Assembly (NCBI RefSeq): GCF_011369485.1
Contig: NZ_VXCA01000025.1
Coordinates: 496,001-560,000 of the forward strand
Direction: 5' to 3'
Source: Pseudomonas atagonensis
Lineage (GTDB): Bacteria > Pseudomonadota > Gammaproteobacteria > Pseudomonadales > Pseudomonadaceae
Length of the DNA: 64,000 bases
The notes under the pieces: generated by a model
The model's database searches: none
Told to the model about the DNA's origin: nothing
Seen by the model: only the letters and a program-made list of their open reading frames with translations
Shown here: piece after piece, positions 26,371 to 34,739 of the stretch
How the letters are laid out: each line of letters opens with the position of its first letter
Numbering within the stretch: position 1 is the stretch's first letter
Program-made: the position numbers and the translations under genes

Positions 26371-26693
26371 TTCATCCGCTCCTCATCCCGTAAATATTGA
26401 CTCGGATCGCGCCCGACGACCGGTTGACCATTCATTCAACGCTTTCACTCAGCGAAAGGTAGCTGAAAGCTTCCCCGATTAGGATCGCCTCCACTTCCGG
26501 CAACAGACCGGTTGGCCAACGCGTGTGATCGCTCGCACGACAGGCCCAATTAACAACAACAATGGTGATTCTGATGTCCTCTGCAACCCGCCTCCTCGCT
26601 GCAACTCCGCCCGTACGCCTCGTGCTTCCCGTTCTGCGCTGATCCCGCCCGATCCGCTCACTTACCTAGCCGCGCTACGCCTGGAGTATTCCC
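26371..26693. promoter_or_regulatory. 323-bp control region upstream of the citrate transporter
   Basis: There is no convincing gene here. It contains a direct repeat GACCGGTTGRCCA (26418-26430 and 26506-26518, starts 88 bp apart) and an AACAACAACAA tract (26552-26562) that fits the AAnAANAA-type Hfq/Crc catabolite motif. That tract lies about 130 nt before the transporter start, farther than usual for translational repression. Confidence 0.45.
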
Positions 26694-28001
26694 ATGCTGA
26701 CTTTCCTTGGCTTTGCCATGGTCATCACGTTCATGTTCCTGATCATGACCAAGCGCCTGTCCGCGCTGATCGCTCTGATCATCATCCCGATCCTGTTCGC
26801 CCTGTTCGGTGGCTTCGCCCCGAAGATCGGCCCGATGATGCTCGAAGGTATTACCAAACTCGCGCCGACCGGCGTGATGTTGATGTTCGCCATTTTGTAC
26901 TTTGCGTTGATGATCGACTCCGGCCTGTTCGACCCGGCCGTGCGCAAGATCCTCAAACTGGTCAAGGGCGATCCGCTGAAAGTTTCGGTCGGCACCGCCG
27001 TACTGGCGCTCGTCGTTTCCCTCGATGGTGACGGCGCGACCACTTACATGATCTGCGTGGCCGCGATGCTGCCGCTGTACAGCCGCATCGGCATGAGCCC
27101 GCGAATCATGGCCGGTCTGATCATTCTCGCCGGTGGCGTGATGAACATGACCCCATGGGGCGGGCCGACCGCCCGTGCCGCCAGTGCACTGCACGTGGAC
27201 CCGTCGGACATCTTCGTGCCGATGATTCCGGCCATGGCGGCAGGTGTCGTGGCGATCCTGGTCATCGCCTACTTCTACGGCAAACGTGAGCGTGCGCGTC
27301 TGGGTGAACTGCACCTGATCGGCGACGAAATCGATCACAGCGAAATCAGCGTGTCGCAATTCCCGGACGCCCGTCGTCCGAAGCTGATCTGGTTCAACGG
27401 TCTGTTGACCCTGGTGTTGATGTGCACCCTGATCGCCGGCCTGTTGCCGCTGCCGGTGCTGTTCATGGTGGCGTTCAGTATTGCCATGATCGTCAACTAC
27501 CCTTGCCTGCAAATGCAGAAGGATCGCGTCGCGGCCCACGCCGGCAGCGTGCTGTCGGTGGTCAGTCTGATTTTCGCTGCAGGCATCTTCACCGGTATCC
27601 TGTCCGGAACCGGCATGGTCGACGCCATGTCGAAAAGTCTGCTGGCAGTGATTCCGGACTTCCTCGGCCCGTACCTGGCGGTGATCACGGCGTTGGTGAG
27701 CATGCCGTTCACGTTCTTCATGTCGAACGACGCGTTCTACTACGGCGTGTTGCCGGTGCTCTCCGAAGCGGCCAGCCATTACGGCATCACTGCGGTGGAA
27801 ATGGCGCGTGCCTCGATCGTCGGTCAGCCCGTCCACCTGCTGAGCCCGCTGGTGCCGTCGACGTACCTGCTGGTGGCGCTGGCCGGTATCGAGTTCGGCG
27901 ATCACCAGCGTTTCACCCTGAAGTGGGCAGTGCTGGTCTGCCTGTGCATACTGGTGGCCGCTTTGCTGCTGGGGACTTTCCCGCTGTTCAGCACTTTGTA
28001 A
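26694..28001 (+). CDS. CitMHS-family citrate:cation symporter
   Basis: Inner-membrane transporter of 435 residues with about 11-12 hydrophobic segments that imports citrate as a metal complex. Family-type motifs include SLDGDGATTYMI, GGVMNMTPWGGPTARAASAL and MPFTFFMSNDAFYYGVLP. The ATG at 26694 has CTGGAG 6-7 nt upstream. It corresponds in my recollection to citA (PA5476). No tricarboxylate two-component system is adjacent. Confidence 0.93.
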   Translation: MLTFLGFAMVITFMFLIMTKRLSALIALIIIPILFALFGGFAPKIGPMMLEGITKLAPTGVMLMFAILYFALMIDSGLFDPAVRKILKLVKGDPLKVSVGTAVLALVVSLDGDGATTYMICVAAMLPLYSRIGMSPRIMAGLIILAGGVMNMTPWGGPTARAASALHVDPSDIFVPMIPAMAAGVVAILVIAYFYGKRERARLGELHLIGDEIDHSEISVSQFPDARRPKLIWFNGLLTLVLMCTLIAGLLPLPVLFMVAFSIAMIVNYPCLQMQKDRVAAHAGSVLSVVSLIFAAGIFTGILSGTGMVDAMSKSLLAVIPDFLGPYLAVITALVSMPFTFFMSNDAFYYGVLPVLSEAASHYGITAVEMARASIVGQPVHLLSPLVPSTYLLVALAGIEFGDHQRFTLKWAVLVCLCILVAALLLGTFPLFSTL

Positions 28002-28019
28002 CGGCATCAACTCACCATC

Positions 28020-28048
28020 ACGCCAGCTACTTGCTGGCGTCTTGGTTT
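28020..28048 (+). terminator. Intrinsic terminator after the citrate transporter
   Basis: Stem ACGCCAGC/GCTGGCGT with a TACTT loop, followed by CTTGGTTT. The U-tract is imperfect. Confidence 0.7.
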
Positions 28049-28071
28049 AACACTCGCTCAAAGGAATACAC

Positions 28072-28839
28072 ATGGAATGGCTGACCAACCCTGAAATCTG
28101 GGTTGCCTTCTTTACTCTGACCGCCCTGGAAATCGTTCTGGGCATCGATAACATCATCATGATTTCGATCCTGGTCAGCCGCATGCCCAAACACATGCAG
28201 CAGCGCACCCGGATCTTCGGTCTTGGCCTGGCCATGATCACGCGGATCCTGTTGCTGCTGTCGATCACCTGGGTCATGCGCCTCACGGCCGACCTCTTCG
28301 AAGTCTTTGGCCAAGGCATTTCCGGTCGCGACCTGATCCTGTTCTTCGGTGGTCTGTTCCTGCTGTGGAAAAGCTCGCAAGAGATGTACCACGCGCTGGA
28401 AGGCGAAGACGAAAGCGACGACGCGCCTTCGGGCAAGGGCGGCAACTTCCTCTACACCATCATCCAGATTGCGATCATCGACATCGTCTTCTCGCTGGAC
28501 TCGGTGATCACTGCGGTGGGCATGGTTTCCCACGTGCCAGTGATGGTCGCGGCAATCATCGTCGCGGTTTTGGTGATGATGCTGGCCTCGGGCAAGATCA
28601 GCGAGTTCATCGACAAGCATCCGTCGCTGAAAATGCTCGCACTGTCGTTCCTGCTGGTGGTCGGCACCGTGCTGATTGCCGAAGCCTTCGACGTGCATGT
28701 ACCGAAAGGCTACGTCTACTTCGCCATGGGCTTCTCGCTGGCGGTCGAAGCCATCAACATCAAGATGCGCGGCGCGATTGCACGCAAGAAGAAACAGCAG
28801 GATCCGGTAAAACTGCGCAAGGATGTTCCGGGTCAGTGA
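28072..28839 (+). CDS. TerC-family integral membrane protein
   Basis: A 255-residue protein with about seven membrane segments and TerC-family acidic motifs inside them: LTALEIVLGIDNIIMIS near the N-terminus and IDIVFSLDSVITAVGM in the second half. The Asp residues are the presumed metal-binding or transport residues. Family roles include metal (Mn) export and tellurite resistance, but no ter genes are near. AAAGGAA lies 6 nt before the start. I see no recognisable manganese riboswitch upstream. Confidence 0.9.
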   Translation: MEWLTNPEIWVAFFTLTALEIVLGIDNIIMISILVSRMPKHMQQRTRIFGLGLAMITRILLLLSITWVMRLTADLFEVFGQGISGRDLILFFGGLFLLWKSSQEMYHALEGEDESDDAPSGKGGNFLYTIIQIAIIDIVFSLDSVITAVGMVSHVPVMVAAIIVAVLVMMLASGKISEFIDKHPSLKMLALSFLLVVGTVLIAEAFDVHVPKGYVYFAMGFSLAVEAINIKMRGAIARKKKQQDPVKLRKDVPGQ

Positions 28840-28860
28840 CCCGAACGCTGCGTAACGATC

Positions 28861-28884
28861 AAAGGGCCTTCGGGCCCTTTTTTC
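28861..28884 (+). terminator. Intrinsic terminator after the TerC-family gene
   Basis: AAAGGGCC-TTCG-GGCCCTTTTTT: an 8-bp stem with a UUCG tetraloop and a U-run. Confidence 0.93.
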
Positions 28885-28926
28885 ATGGCTGCATGAAGCT
28901 GTTTTCATGACGCTTTTGTTTCAATC

Positions 28927-28985
28927 GATACTTTAGCTGTGCAATGCTGGCGCCCAGACCGTTCGCCAACTACAGCTTAAGTATC
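28927..28985. promoter_or_regulatory. Nested inverted repeat upstream of the Na/Pi symporter
   Basis: Outer arms GATACTTTAGCTGT and ACAGCTTAAGTATC match at 13 of 14 positions. Between them lies an inner TGGCG..CGCCA stem. No U-run follows, so it is not a terminator. It ends 67 bp before the symporter start and could be a cruciform operator or a folded leader. Confidence 0.5.
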
Positions 28986-29052
28986 AGAACGTAGAAACCG
29001 CGCGGTACCGTCAACTTGCCCCTCTGGGGCGCTGCAACTACAGGGGGTCTGC

Positions 29053-30711
29053 ATGCTCACCCTGCTCAATCTGCTTTCCGCCGTCGCCCTGCTGATCTGG
29101 GGCACGCACATCGTTCGCACCGGGATCCTGCGGGTCTACGGCACCAATCTGCGCCACGTGATCGGCCAGAACATGTCCAAACGCTGGCTCGCCTTTATCG
29201 CCGGCATCCTTGTCACGGCGATGGTGCAGAGCAGCAACGCCACGGCCATGCTCGTGACTTCATTTGTCGGCCAGGGCCTGATGGCGCTGACCCCGGCGCT
29301 GGCAACCATGCTCGGCGCCGATGTCGGCACGGCGCTGATGGCGCGGGTGCTGACGTTTGACTTGTCTTGGCTGTCGCCGCTGCTGATTTTCCTCGGGGTG
29401 ATTTTCTTTCTGTCGCGCAAACAGACGCGGCTCGGGCAAATGGGCCGGGTATCGATTGGTCTGGGGCTGATCATTCTTGCGCTGCAACTGATCGTCGAGG
29501 CCGCTGCACCGATCACCCACGCACAGGGCGTGAAAGTGATTTTCGCCTCGCTGACCGGCGACATCCTCCTCGACGCCCTGGTCGGCGCGTTGTTCGCGAT
29601 GATTTCCTACTCCAGCCTCGCCGCCGTGTTGCTTACCGCGACGCTGGCCGGGGCCAGTGTAATCAGCCTGCCGGTGGCGATCGGGCTGGTGATCGGCGCC
29701 AACATCGGCAGCGGCGTGCTGGCGTTCATGAGCACCAGCATGCAGAACGCCGCCGGCCGGCAAGTGGCGCTGGGCAGCCTGTTGTACAAACTGATTGGCC
29801 TGCTGCTGATCATTCCGGTACTAGACCCGCTGGTGCACTGGATCGACAGCCTCGACTTCAGCCCCCAGGAAATGGTCATCGGCTTTCACCTGCTCTACAA
29901 CACCGCACGCTGCCTGATTCTGTTGCCTTCGGTGGCGCCGATGGCGCGACTGTGTGCGTGGTTGCTGCCAGAGCGGCCGGAGGTCAACGGCACCGCCAAA
30001 CCGCGTCACCTCGATGCGACCGCGTTGGTCACGCCGAGCCTGGCACTGGCCAACGCCGCACGGGAAACCCTGCGCATGGGCGACCTGCTCGACAACATGC
30101 TCGACGCCACCCTCGACGTGCTGCGCGGCAAGCAGACCGCCGTTACCCAGGAAATGCGCCGGCTGACCGATGACATCGAATCGCTGTACAGCGCAATCAA
30201 GCTGTATCTGGCGCAAATGCCCCGCGAAGACCTCGGCGAGCAGGACAGTCGGCGCTGGGCCGAGATCATCGAACTGGCGATCAACCTGAAACTGGCCAGC
30301 GATCTGATCGAACGCATGCTGCGCAAGATCCAGCAGCAGAAGACCTCCCAGCGCCGATCGTTTTCCGAGGATGGCCTGGAAGAACTGGCCGGGTTGCATC
30401 AGCAACTGATCGCCAATTTGCGCCTGGGGCTGTCGGTGTTTCTCAGCGGCGATAAGGAAAGCGCCCGGCAATTGCTCCGTGAAAAACGTCGCTTTCGCGC
30501 ACAGGAACGCCGTTTGGCCCATGCGCACGTCAGCCGTTTGCAACGTAAGATCGTGCAGAGTATCGAGACCAGTTCGCTGCACCTGGAGTTGATTGCGGAC
30601 ATGAAGCGGCTGAACTCGCTGTTTTGCAGCAGCGCGTACGTGGTGCTGGAAACCACGGACACCGGCGCGCTGGCGGCGGATGATATTGCCGACATCACGC
30701 ATTCGCCTTGA
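29053..30711 (+). CDS. Na/Pi-cotransporter II-related protein with PhoU-like C-terminus
   Basis: A 552-residue membrane protein. The N-terminal half holds two Na_Pi_cotrans repeats with the QSSNATAML signature (about residue 59) and the second-repeat counterpart ISYSSLAAVLL. The C-terminal half (about 340-540) is a cytoplasmic helical PhoU-like domain. It likely moves phosphate with Na+, or senses it. It starts with an ATG after an AGGGGG site. The preceding gap carries a nested inverted repeat. Confidence 0.92.
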   Translation: MLTLLNLLSAVALLIWGTHIVRTGILRVYGTNLRHVIGQNMSKRWLAFIAGILVTAMVQSSNATAMLVTSFVGQGLMALTPALATMLGADVGTALMARVLTFDLSWLSPLLIFLGVIFFLSRKQTRLGQMGRVSIGLGLIILALQLIVEAAAPITHAQGVKVIFASLTGDILLDALVGALFAMISYSSLAAVLLTATLAGASVISLPVAIGLVIGANIGSGVLAFMSTSMQNAAGRQVALGSLLYKLIGLLLIIPVLDPLVHWIDSLDFSPQEMVIGFHLLYNTARCLILLPSVAPMARLCAWLLPERPEVNGTAKPRHLDATALVTPSLALANAARETLRMGDLLDNMLDATLDVLRGKQTAVTQEMRRLTDDIESLYSAIKLYLAQMPREDLGEQDSRRWAEIIELAINLKLASDLIERMLRKIQQQKTSQRRSFSEDGLEELAGLHQQLIANLRLGLSVFLSGDKESARQLLREKRRFRAQERRLAHAHVSRLQRKIVQSIETSSLHLELIADMKRLNSLFCSSAYVVLETTDTGALAADDIADITHSP

Positions 30712-30759
30712 ACGTCTGCGGCTCGGTTTAGTCAGTTACATTGATTCACCTTTCAGGCC

Positions 30760-30829
30760 GCTATCGCGAGCAGGCTCACTCCTACAGGGGGACGCATTCC
30801 AAATGTAGGAGTGAGCCTGCTCGCGATGG
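30760..30829. repeat. REPIN, GTAGGAGTGAGCCTGC class
   Basis: GCTATCGCGAGCAGGCTCAC..CTACA inverted against TGTAGGAGTGAGCCTGCTCG..CGAT. This is a third palindrome family, also seen at 37114 and 61652. Confidence 0.92.
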
Positions 30830-30880
30830 GACCCCTGACTGACGACACGGATCTCCAATTCAGCCGTATGGAAGCCTGTT

Positions 30881-32275
30881 ATGCGTTGCCTGTTGTTCGC
30901 CTGTCTGTTGCTCGGTTCCCTGCCCGCCTTCGCGCTGGATCGTTTCCAGGTCGAAGGTTATGCGCTGCCCAACGGTTTGCAGTTGCTGCTCAAACCCGGC
31001 ACCGAGCGTGGGCATGTGGCGATCCGGCTGGTGGTCGGCGTTGGCCTCGACGATTTTGACTGCGACGAAAAAGAGCTGCCGCACCTGCTGGAGCATCTGC
31101 TGTTCAGCGGCATCGACGCCACTGGCGAAGGGGGTCTTGAAGAGCGCATGCAGGCATTGGGCGGTGACTGGAACGCCTTCACCAGCAACGCCGACACCAC
31201 GTTCGTCATCGAGGCGCCGGCGAAAAACCAGCGCAAGGTCCTCGACTTGCTGCTCGACCTGCTGACGCAAACGCGCATCGACGACAACGCGATCAACGCC
31301 GCCAAACGTGTGGTCGAGCGTGAGGACGGCGGCCACTACACGCGTTTGCAGCGCTTTCTCGACCGCCAGGACCTCGGTCACACGGCGAGTAATCAACTCG
31401 CCGTCGAGCTGGGCCTGAAATGCCCGCAGCGCGCCGAGGTCGGCCCTCTGACCCAGGCGCAACTGGAGAAGGTGCGCAAGGCCTGGTACGCGCCGAACAA
31501 CATGACCCTGATCGTTGTCGGTGAGCTGGACAAACTGCTGCCGGCCTATCTGGAACGCACGTGGGGCGCGCTCGAAGCGGTTGATCCGAGCGAACACCGA
31601 CCGCTGCCGGACATTCGCACCAGTGCCGCCCATGAGCGCACCCTCACCCGCGGTTTTATCGGCGACAGCGCCAAGTTGCACTGGCTGGTGCCGGAACCGG
31701 TACTGGATGATCAGTACGACGAGACCTTCGACATCCTCAAGGACTACCTCGACTGGGCGTTGTACCGGCAGATCCGCCTGAACCACGGCTTGTCCTACGG
31801 GCCGTGGGCCGAGCGTGAAGTGTTTGGCGGGGTCGGTTTCATGAGTCTGAATGCCGACCTGGATCGCGATGACGTCGACGAAGCCATTCAAGTGCTGGAA
31901 GACCTCAAGGCCGACCTGCTGAAAAACGGCCTCGACGCCGAGACCTTCGCTCGCATCAAACAGGCTGCCATCGCCCATCAGGCCTGGGCCGTGCAAGGCA
32001 ACAGCGCGCTGGCCGATTATTACTGGAGTGCGCTGGGCGATTACGAGGATGGTCGCTTTGCCAATCCGGCGCGGGAGCTGCAAGGCGTGACGCTGGAGAC
32101 GGCGAACAAGGCCATGCGCGAGTTGCTGCTGCAACCGGGGTATCTGCGGATCGAGAAACCGTTGATCAGTGATGATCAGGTGTTGTGGCTGAGTGCGGGT
32201 GGGCTGGGTGTGGTGTTGCTGGCGCTGATTGGCTGGCGTGTGCATCAACGTCGTAAACACAAATCCCGAGAGTGA
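30881..32275 (+). CDS. M16-family zinc peptidase with C-terminal membrane anchor
   Basis: A 464-residue exported peptidase. The signal peptide is about 1-18. The inverted zinc motif HXXEH is His68-Leu-Leu-Glu71-His72, and the distal metal Glu is about 148 (VVEREDGG). The second, inactive M16 half lacks the motif, as usual. The C-terminus has a hydrophobic helix (about 430-450, LSAGGLGVVLLALIGW) followed by a basic tail (HQRRKHKSR), so the enzyme is probably tethered to the inner membrane and faces the periplasm. The substrate is unknown. Confidence 0.9.
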   Translation: MRCLLFACLLLGSLPAFALDRFQVEGYALPNGLQLLLKPGTERGHVAIRLVVGVGLDDFDCDEKELPHLLEHLLFSGIDATGEGGLEERMQALGGDWNAFTSNADTTFVIEAPAKNQRKVLDLLLDLLTQTRIDDNAINAAKRVVEREDGGHYTRLQRFLDRQDLGHTASNQLAVELGLKCPQRAEVGPLTQAQLEKVRKAWYAPNNMTLIVVGELDKLLPAYLERTWGALEAVDPSEHRPLPDIRTSAAHERTLTRGFIGDSAKLHWLVPEPVLDDQYDETFDILKDYLDWALYRQIRLNHGLSYGPWAEREVFGGVGFMSLNADLDRDDVDEAIQVLEDLKADLLKNGLDAETFARIKQAAIAHQAWAVQGNSALADYYWSALGDYEDGRFANPARELQGVTLETANKAMRELLLQPGYLRIEKPLISDDQVLWLSAGGLGVVLLALIGWRVHQRRKHKSRE

Positions 32276-32303
32276 CCACAATAGTCGGTGGTGAGTGAGA
32301 TCT

Positions 32304-32449
32304 TGTGGCGAGGGGATTTAGCGAAACGTCGCACCGCCCCGTTCGGCGGCGCAGCCGTCGTAAATCCTGCGAATACGTTTTGTCTGGATGAATCGAGTTG
32401 CCGGGTTTGGCTGCTTCGCAGCCCAACGGGGATAAATCCCCTCGCCACA
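32304..32449. repeat. Altered long inverted-repeat element, GTGGCGAGGGG class
   Basis: Same family as 21214-21346: the right arm is intact, but the left arm is interrupted after GGGGATTTA by about 16 extra bases (GCGAAACGTCGCACCG) before CCCGTTCGG. It lies between the M16 gene and the DUF5924 gene. Confidence 0.88.
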
Positions 32450-32507
32450 GGGGCCCGGCGGCGTTAACCTTTCGGGGTTTTTTCCTACAGCGTTGTGAAC
32501 CGCCCAA

Positions 32508-33536
32508 ATGCCGAAAATACAGCTCCTGATCCAGCGCATTCTCGAACTGATGAAGCGCTATCCCGGGGTCATTGCGCTTGGCGGTTTCATCTCCGGGGTC
32601 GGCAGTTTCATTTTGGTCGACCGCCAGCAAGGTCTGGCGAGCTGGATCACCATCATCATGCTGCTCAGCTGGATCTGGCTGATGCTGGAAAACACCCTGA
32701 CCGGCCTGTTCACCCGCGTGTTCAAAAGGGAAATCCCCCAGCCGCTGCTGCGTTACGCGACGCAGATGATCCACCAGGAAAGCCTGTTTTTCGTCCTGCC
32801 GTTCTTCTTCATCACCACGACGTGGAACAGCGGCCAGTTGATTTTCACCGGCCTGCTCAGCGTCGCCGCCCTGATCTCGATCGTCGATCCGCTCTATTAC
32901 AAATGGCTGGCGCCCCGGCGCTGGGCGTTTCTCGCGCTGCACACCCTGACCCTGTTCGCCGCTCTGCTCACCGCGCTGCCGGTGATCATGCACCTGACCA
33001 CCTCGCAGAGCTTCAAGTGGGCGCTGGGCATCGCCGTGTTGTTGTCGTTCCCGAGCCTGGCGTCGATCTTCCCGATTCGCACGCTGCGCAATGCACTGGC
33101 GATTCTGTGCATCACTGTCGGCATCGGTGGCGTCGGTTGGGCGTTGCGTTCGTGGGTCCCGCCGGCGACGTTGTGGATGACCGACGTGGCGATCAGTACG
33201 CAAATGCAGGACCGCACCCCCGGCGCCAGCCTCGATACGGTCAGCGCCGAGCAGATCCGCAACGGCGGGCTCTACGCCTACACCGCGATCAATGCGCCGC
33301 GCGGCCTCGATGAGCGGATTTATCACGTCTGGCAGTTCAACGGCAAAGAGGTCGACCGCATCGCGCTCGACATCCACGGCGGACGCAAGGAAGGCTACCG
33401 GGCGTGGACGCACAAGCAGAACTTCCCCGCCAACCCGGCGGGCAAATGGCAGGTACGGGTGCTGACCGAGGATGGCCAGGTGATCGGCGTGCTGCGTTTC
33501 GAAGTTCCGGACAGCACAGCGATCAAAGAAAAGTAA
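32508..33536 (+). CDS. DUF5924/DUF2914-type membrane protein
   Basis: A 342-residue protein of unknown function. It has about seven membrane segments over residues 15-225 and a C-terminal extracytoplasmic domain (about 230-342) with DERIYHVWQFNGKEVDRI, a DUF2914-like pattern. It precedes the MCE operon by 54 bp in the same direction, so a link to envelope lipid handling is possible but unproven. Confidence 0.8.
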   Translation: MPKIQLLIQRILELMKRYPGVIALGGFISGVGSFILVDRQQGLASWITIIMLLSWIWLMLENTLTGLFTRVFKREIPQPLLRYATQMIHQESLFFVLPFFFITTTWNSGQLIFTGLLSVAALISIVDPLYYKWLAPRRWAFLALHTLTLFAALLTALPVIMHLTTSQSFKWALGIAVLLSFPSLASIFPIRTLRNALAILCITVGIGGVGWALRSWVPPATLWMTDVAISTQMQDRTPGASLDTVSAEQIRNGGLYAYTAINAPRGLDERIYHVWQFNGKEVDRIALDIHGGRKEGYRAWTHKQNFPANPAGKWQVRVLTEDGQVIGVLRFEVPDSTAIKEK

Positions 33537-33590
33537 GCGGGTTCGTGCTATTACGTAGGTTCGCGATATAGCCGAACAAGCACGGAGCTT

Positions 33591-34739
33591 ATGACCAGCA
33601 GCTCGATCACCGGCAGTGCCCGACTGGACACCTCGATCACCCCTGCCCGCCTGCGGGTCAGCGGGGACTGGACGCTCGCCCATTACGCCGAACTCAAGCA
33701 ACTGACCGAAAACCTCCACGGCCAGTATGACGTCAACACCACCGTCGACCTCAACAGCCTCGGTGCCCTCGACACCGCTGGCGCGTCATTGCTGGTGGAG
33801 CTGCTCGGTTCCGATCGCCTCGGCAAATCCGCCGAACACCCCGATTGTACGATTTCCCAGGCCGACCGCGCGCTGCTGCAAACCGTCTATCAATCGATGA
33901 CTGATTTCTGCGTGCCGATCAAAGAGCCGGAAGTCAGCGTCAGCGTGCAACTGCTGACGCGCATCGGCCGCGCCGTCGATACGGTCTGGCAAGACACCCT
34001 GCAGGTGCTGGGTTTCATCGGTTTGATCCTCGAAACCATCGCCCGTGGCTTGTTCCGGCCCAAGCGCTGGCGGCTCACGCCGATGATTGCCCACATCGAA
34101 CAGACCGGCCTCGATGCCGCACCGATTGTGGCGTTGCTGACCTTTCTGGTCGGCGCCGTGGTGGCGTTTCTCGGCGCCACCGTGCTCGCCAGTTTCGGCG
34201 CGACGATTTTCACCGTGGACCTGGTGGGATTCTCGTTTTTGCGGGAGTTTGGCGTGCTGCTGACCGCGATCCTGATGGCCGGGCGTACCGCCAGTGCCTT
34301 CACCGCGCAGATCGGCTCGATGAAGGCCAACGAAGAAATCGACGCGATTCGTACACTGGGCCTCGACCCCGTCGAGTTGCTGGTGGTACCTCGGGTGCTG
34401 GCGATGCTGGTGGCGCTGCCAATGCTGACGTTTCTGGCGATGCTCTGCGGGATCATTGGCGGCGGCGTGGTCTGCGCGGTGTCGCTGGGGATTTCGCCGG
34501 CGATGTTCCTCTCGGTGCTGCAAGCCGACATCGGCATTCAGCATTTTCTGGTGGGCCTGGTGAAGGCGCCGGTCTTCGCTTTCCTCATCGCGACGATTGG
34601 CTGTCTGGAAGGCTTCAAGGTCAGCGGCAGCGCCGAATCGGTCGGCGCCCACACTACCTCGGCGGTGGTGCAGTCGATTTTCGTGGTGATCGTGCTCGAC
34701 GCGGTGGCCGCGCTGTTCTTCATGGAGATGGGCTGGTGA
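33591..34739 (+). CDS. MCE-system ABC permease, MlaE family, with N-terminal STAS domain
   Basis: A 382-residue inner-membrane permease of a lipid-transport ABC system. Residues about 1-115 form a STAS domain (VDLNSLGALDTAGASLLVEL), the role played by the separate MlaB in E. coli. The MlaE domain follows, with the signature GRTASAFTAQIGSMKANEEI and AIRTLGLDP. It overlaps the ATPase gene by 4 nt. The order permease, ATPase, MCE protein, lipoprotein is complete here. No mlaC-type periplasmic carrier is present. Confidence 0.93.
   Translation: MTSSSITGSARLDTSITPARLRVSGDWTLAHYAELKQLTENLHGQYDVNTTVDLNSLGALDTAGASLLVELLGSDRLGKSAEHPDCTISQADRALLQTVYQSMTDFCVPIKEPEVSVSVQLLTRIGRAVDTVWQDTLQVLGFIGLILETIARGLFRPKRWRLTPMIAHIEQTGLDAAPIVALLTFLVGAVVAFLGATVLASFGATIFTVDLVGFSFLREFGVLLTAILMAGRTASAFTAQIGSMKANEEIDAIRTLGLDPVELLVVPRVLAMLVALPMLTFLAMLCGIIGGGVVCAVSLGISPAMFLSVLQADIGIQHFLVGLVKAPVFAFLIATIGCLEGFKVSGSAESVGAHTTSAVVQSIFVVIVLDAVAALFFMEMGW

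Noticed and set aside
28002..28071. Manganese (yybP-ykoY) riboswitch before the TerC-family gene
   Set aside because: The gap is only 70 bp and is taken up by the citrate-transporter terminator; no riboswitch core fits.
28927..28985. Integron attC-like site
   Set aside because: Nested arms recall attC folding, but the RYYYAAC and GTTRRRY ends are missing and no integrase or cassette is nearby.
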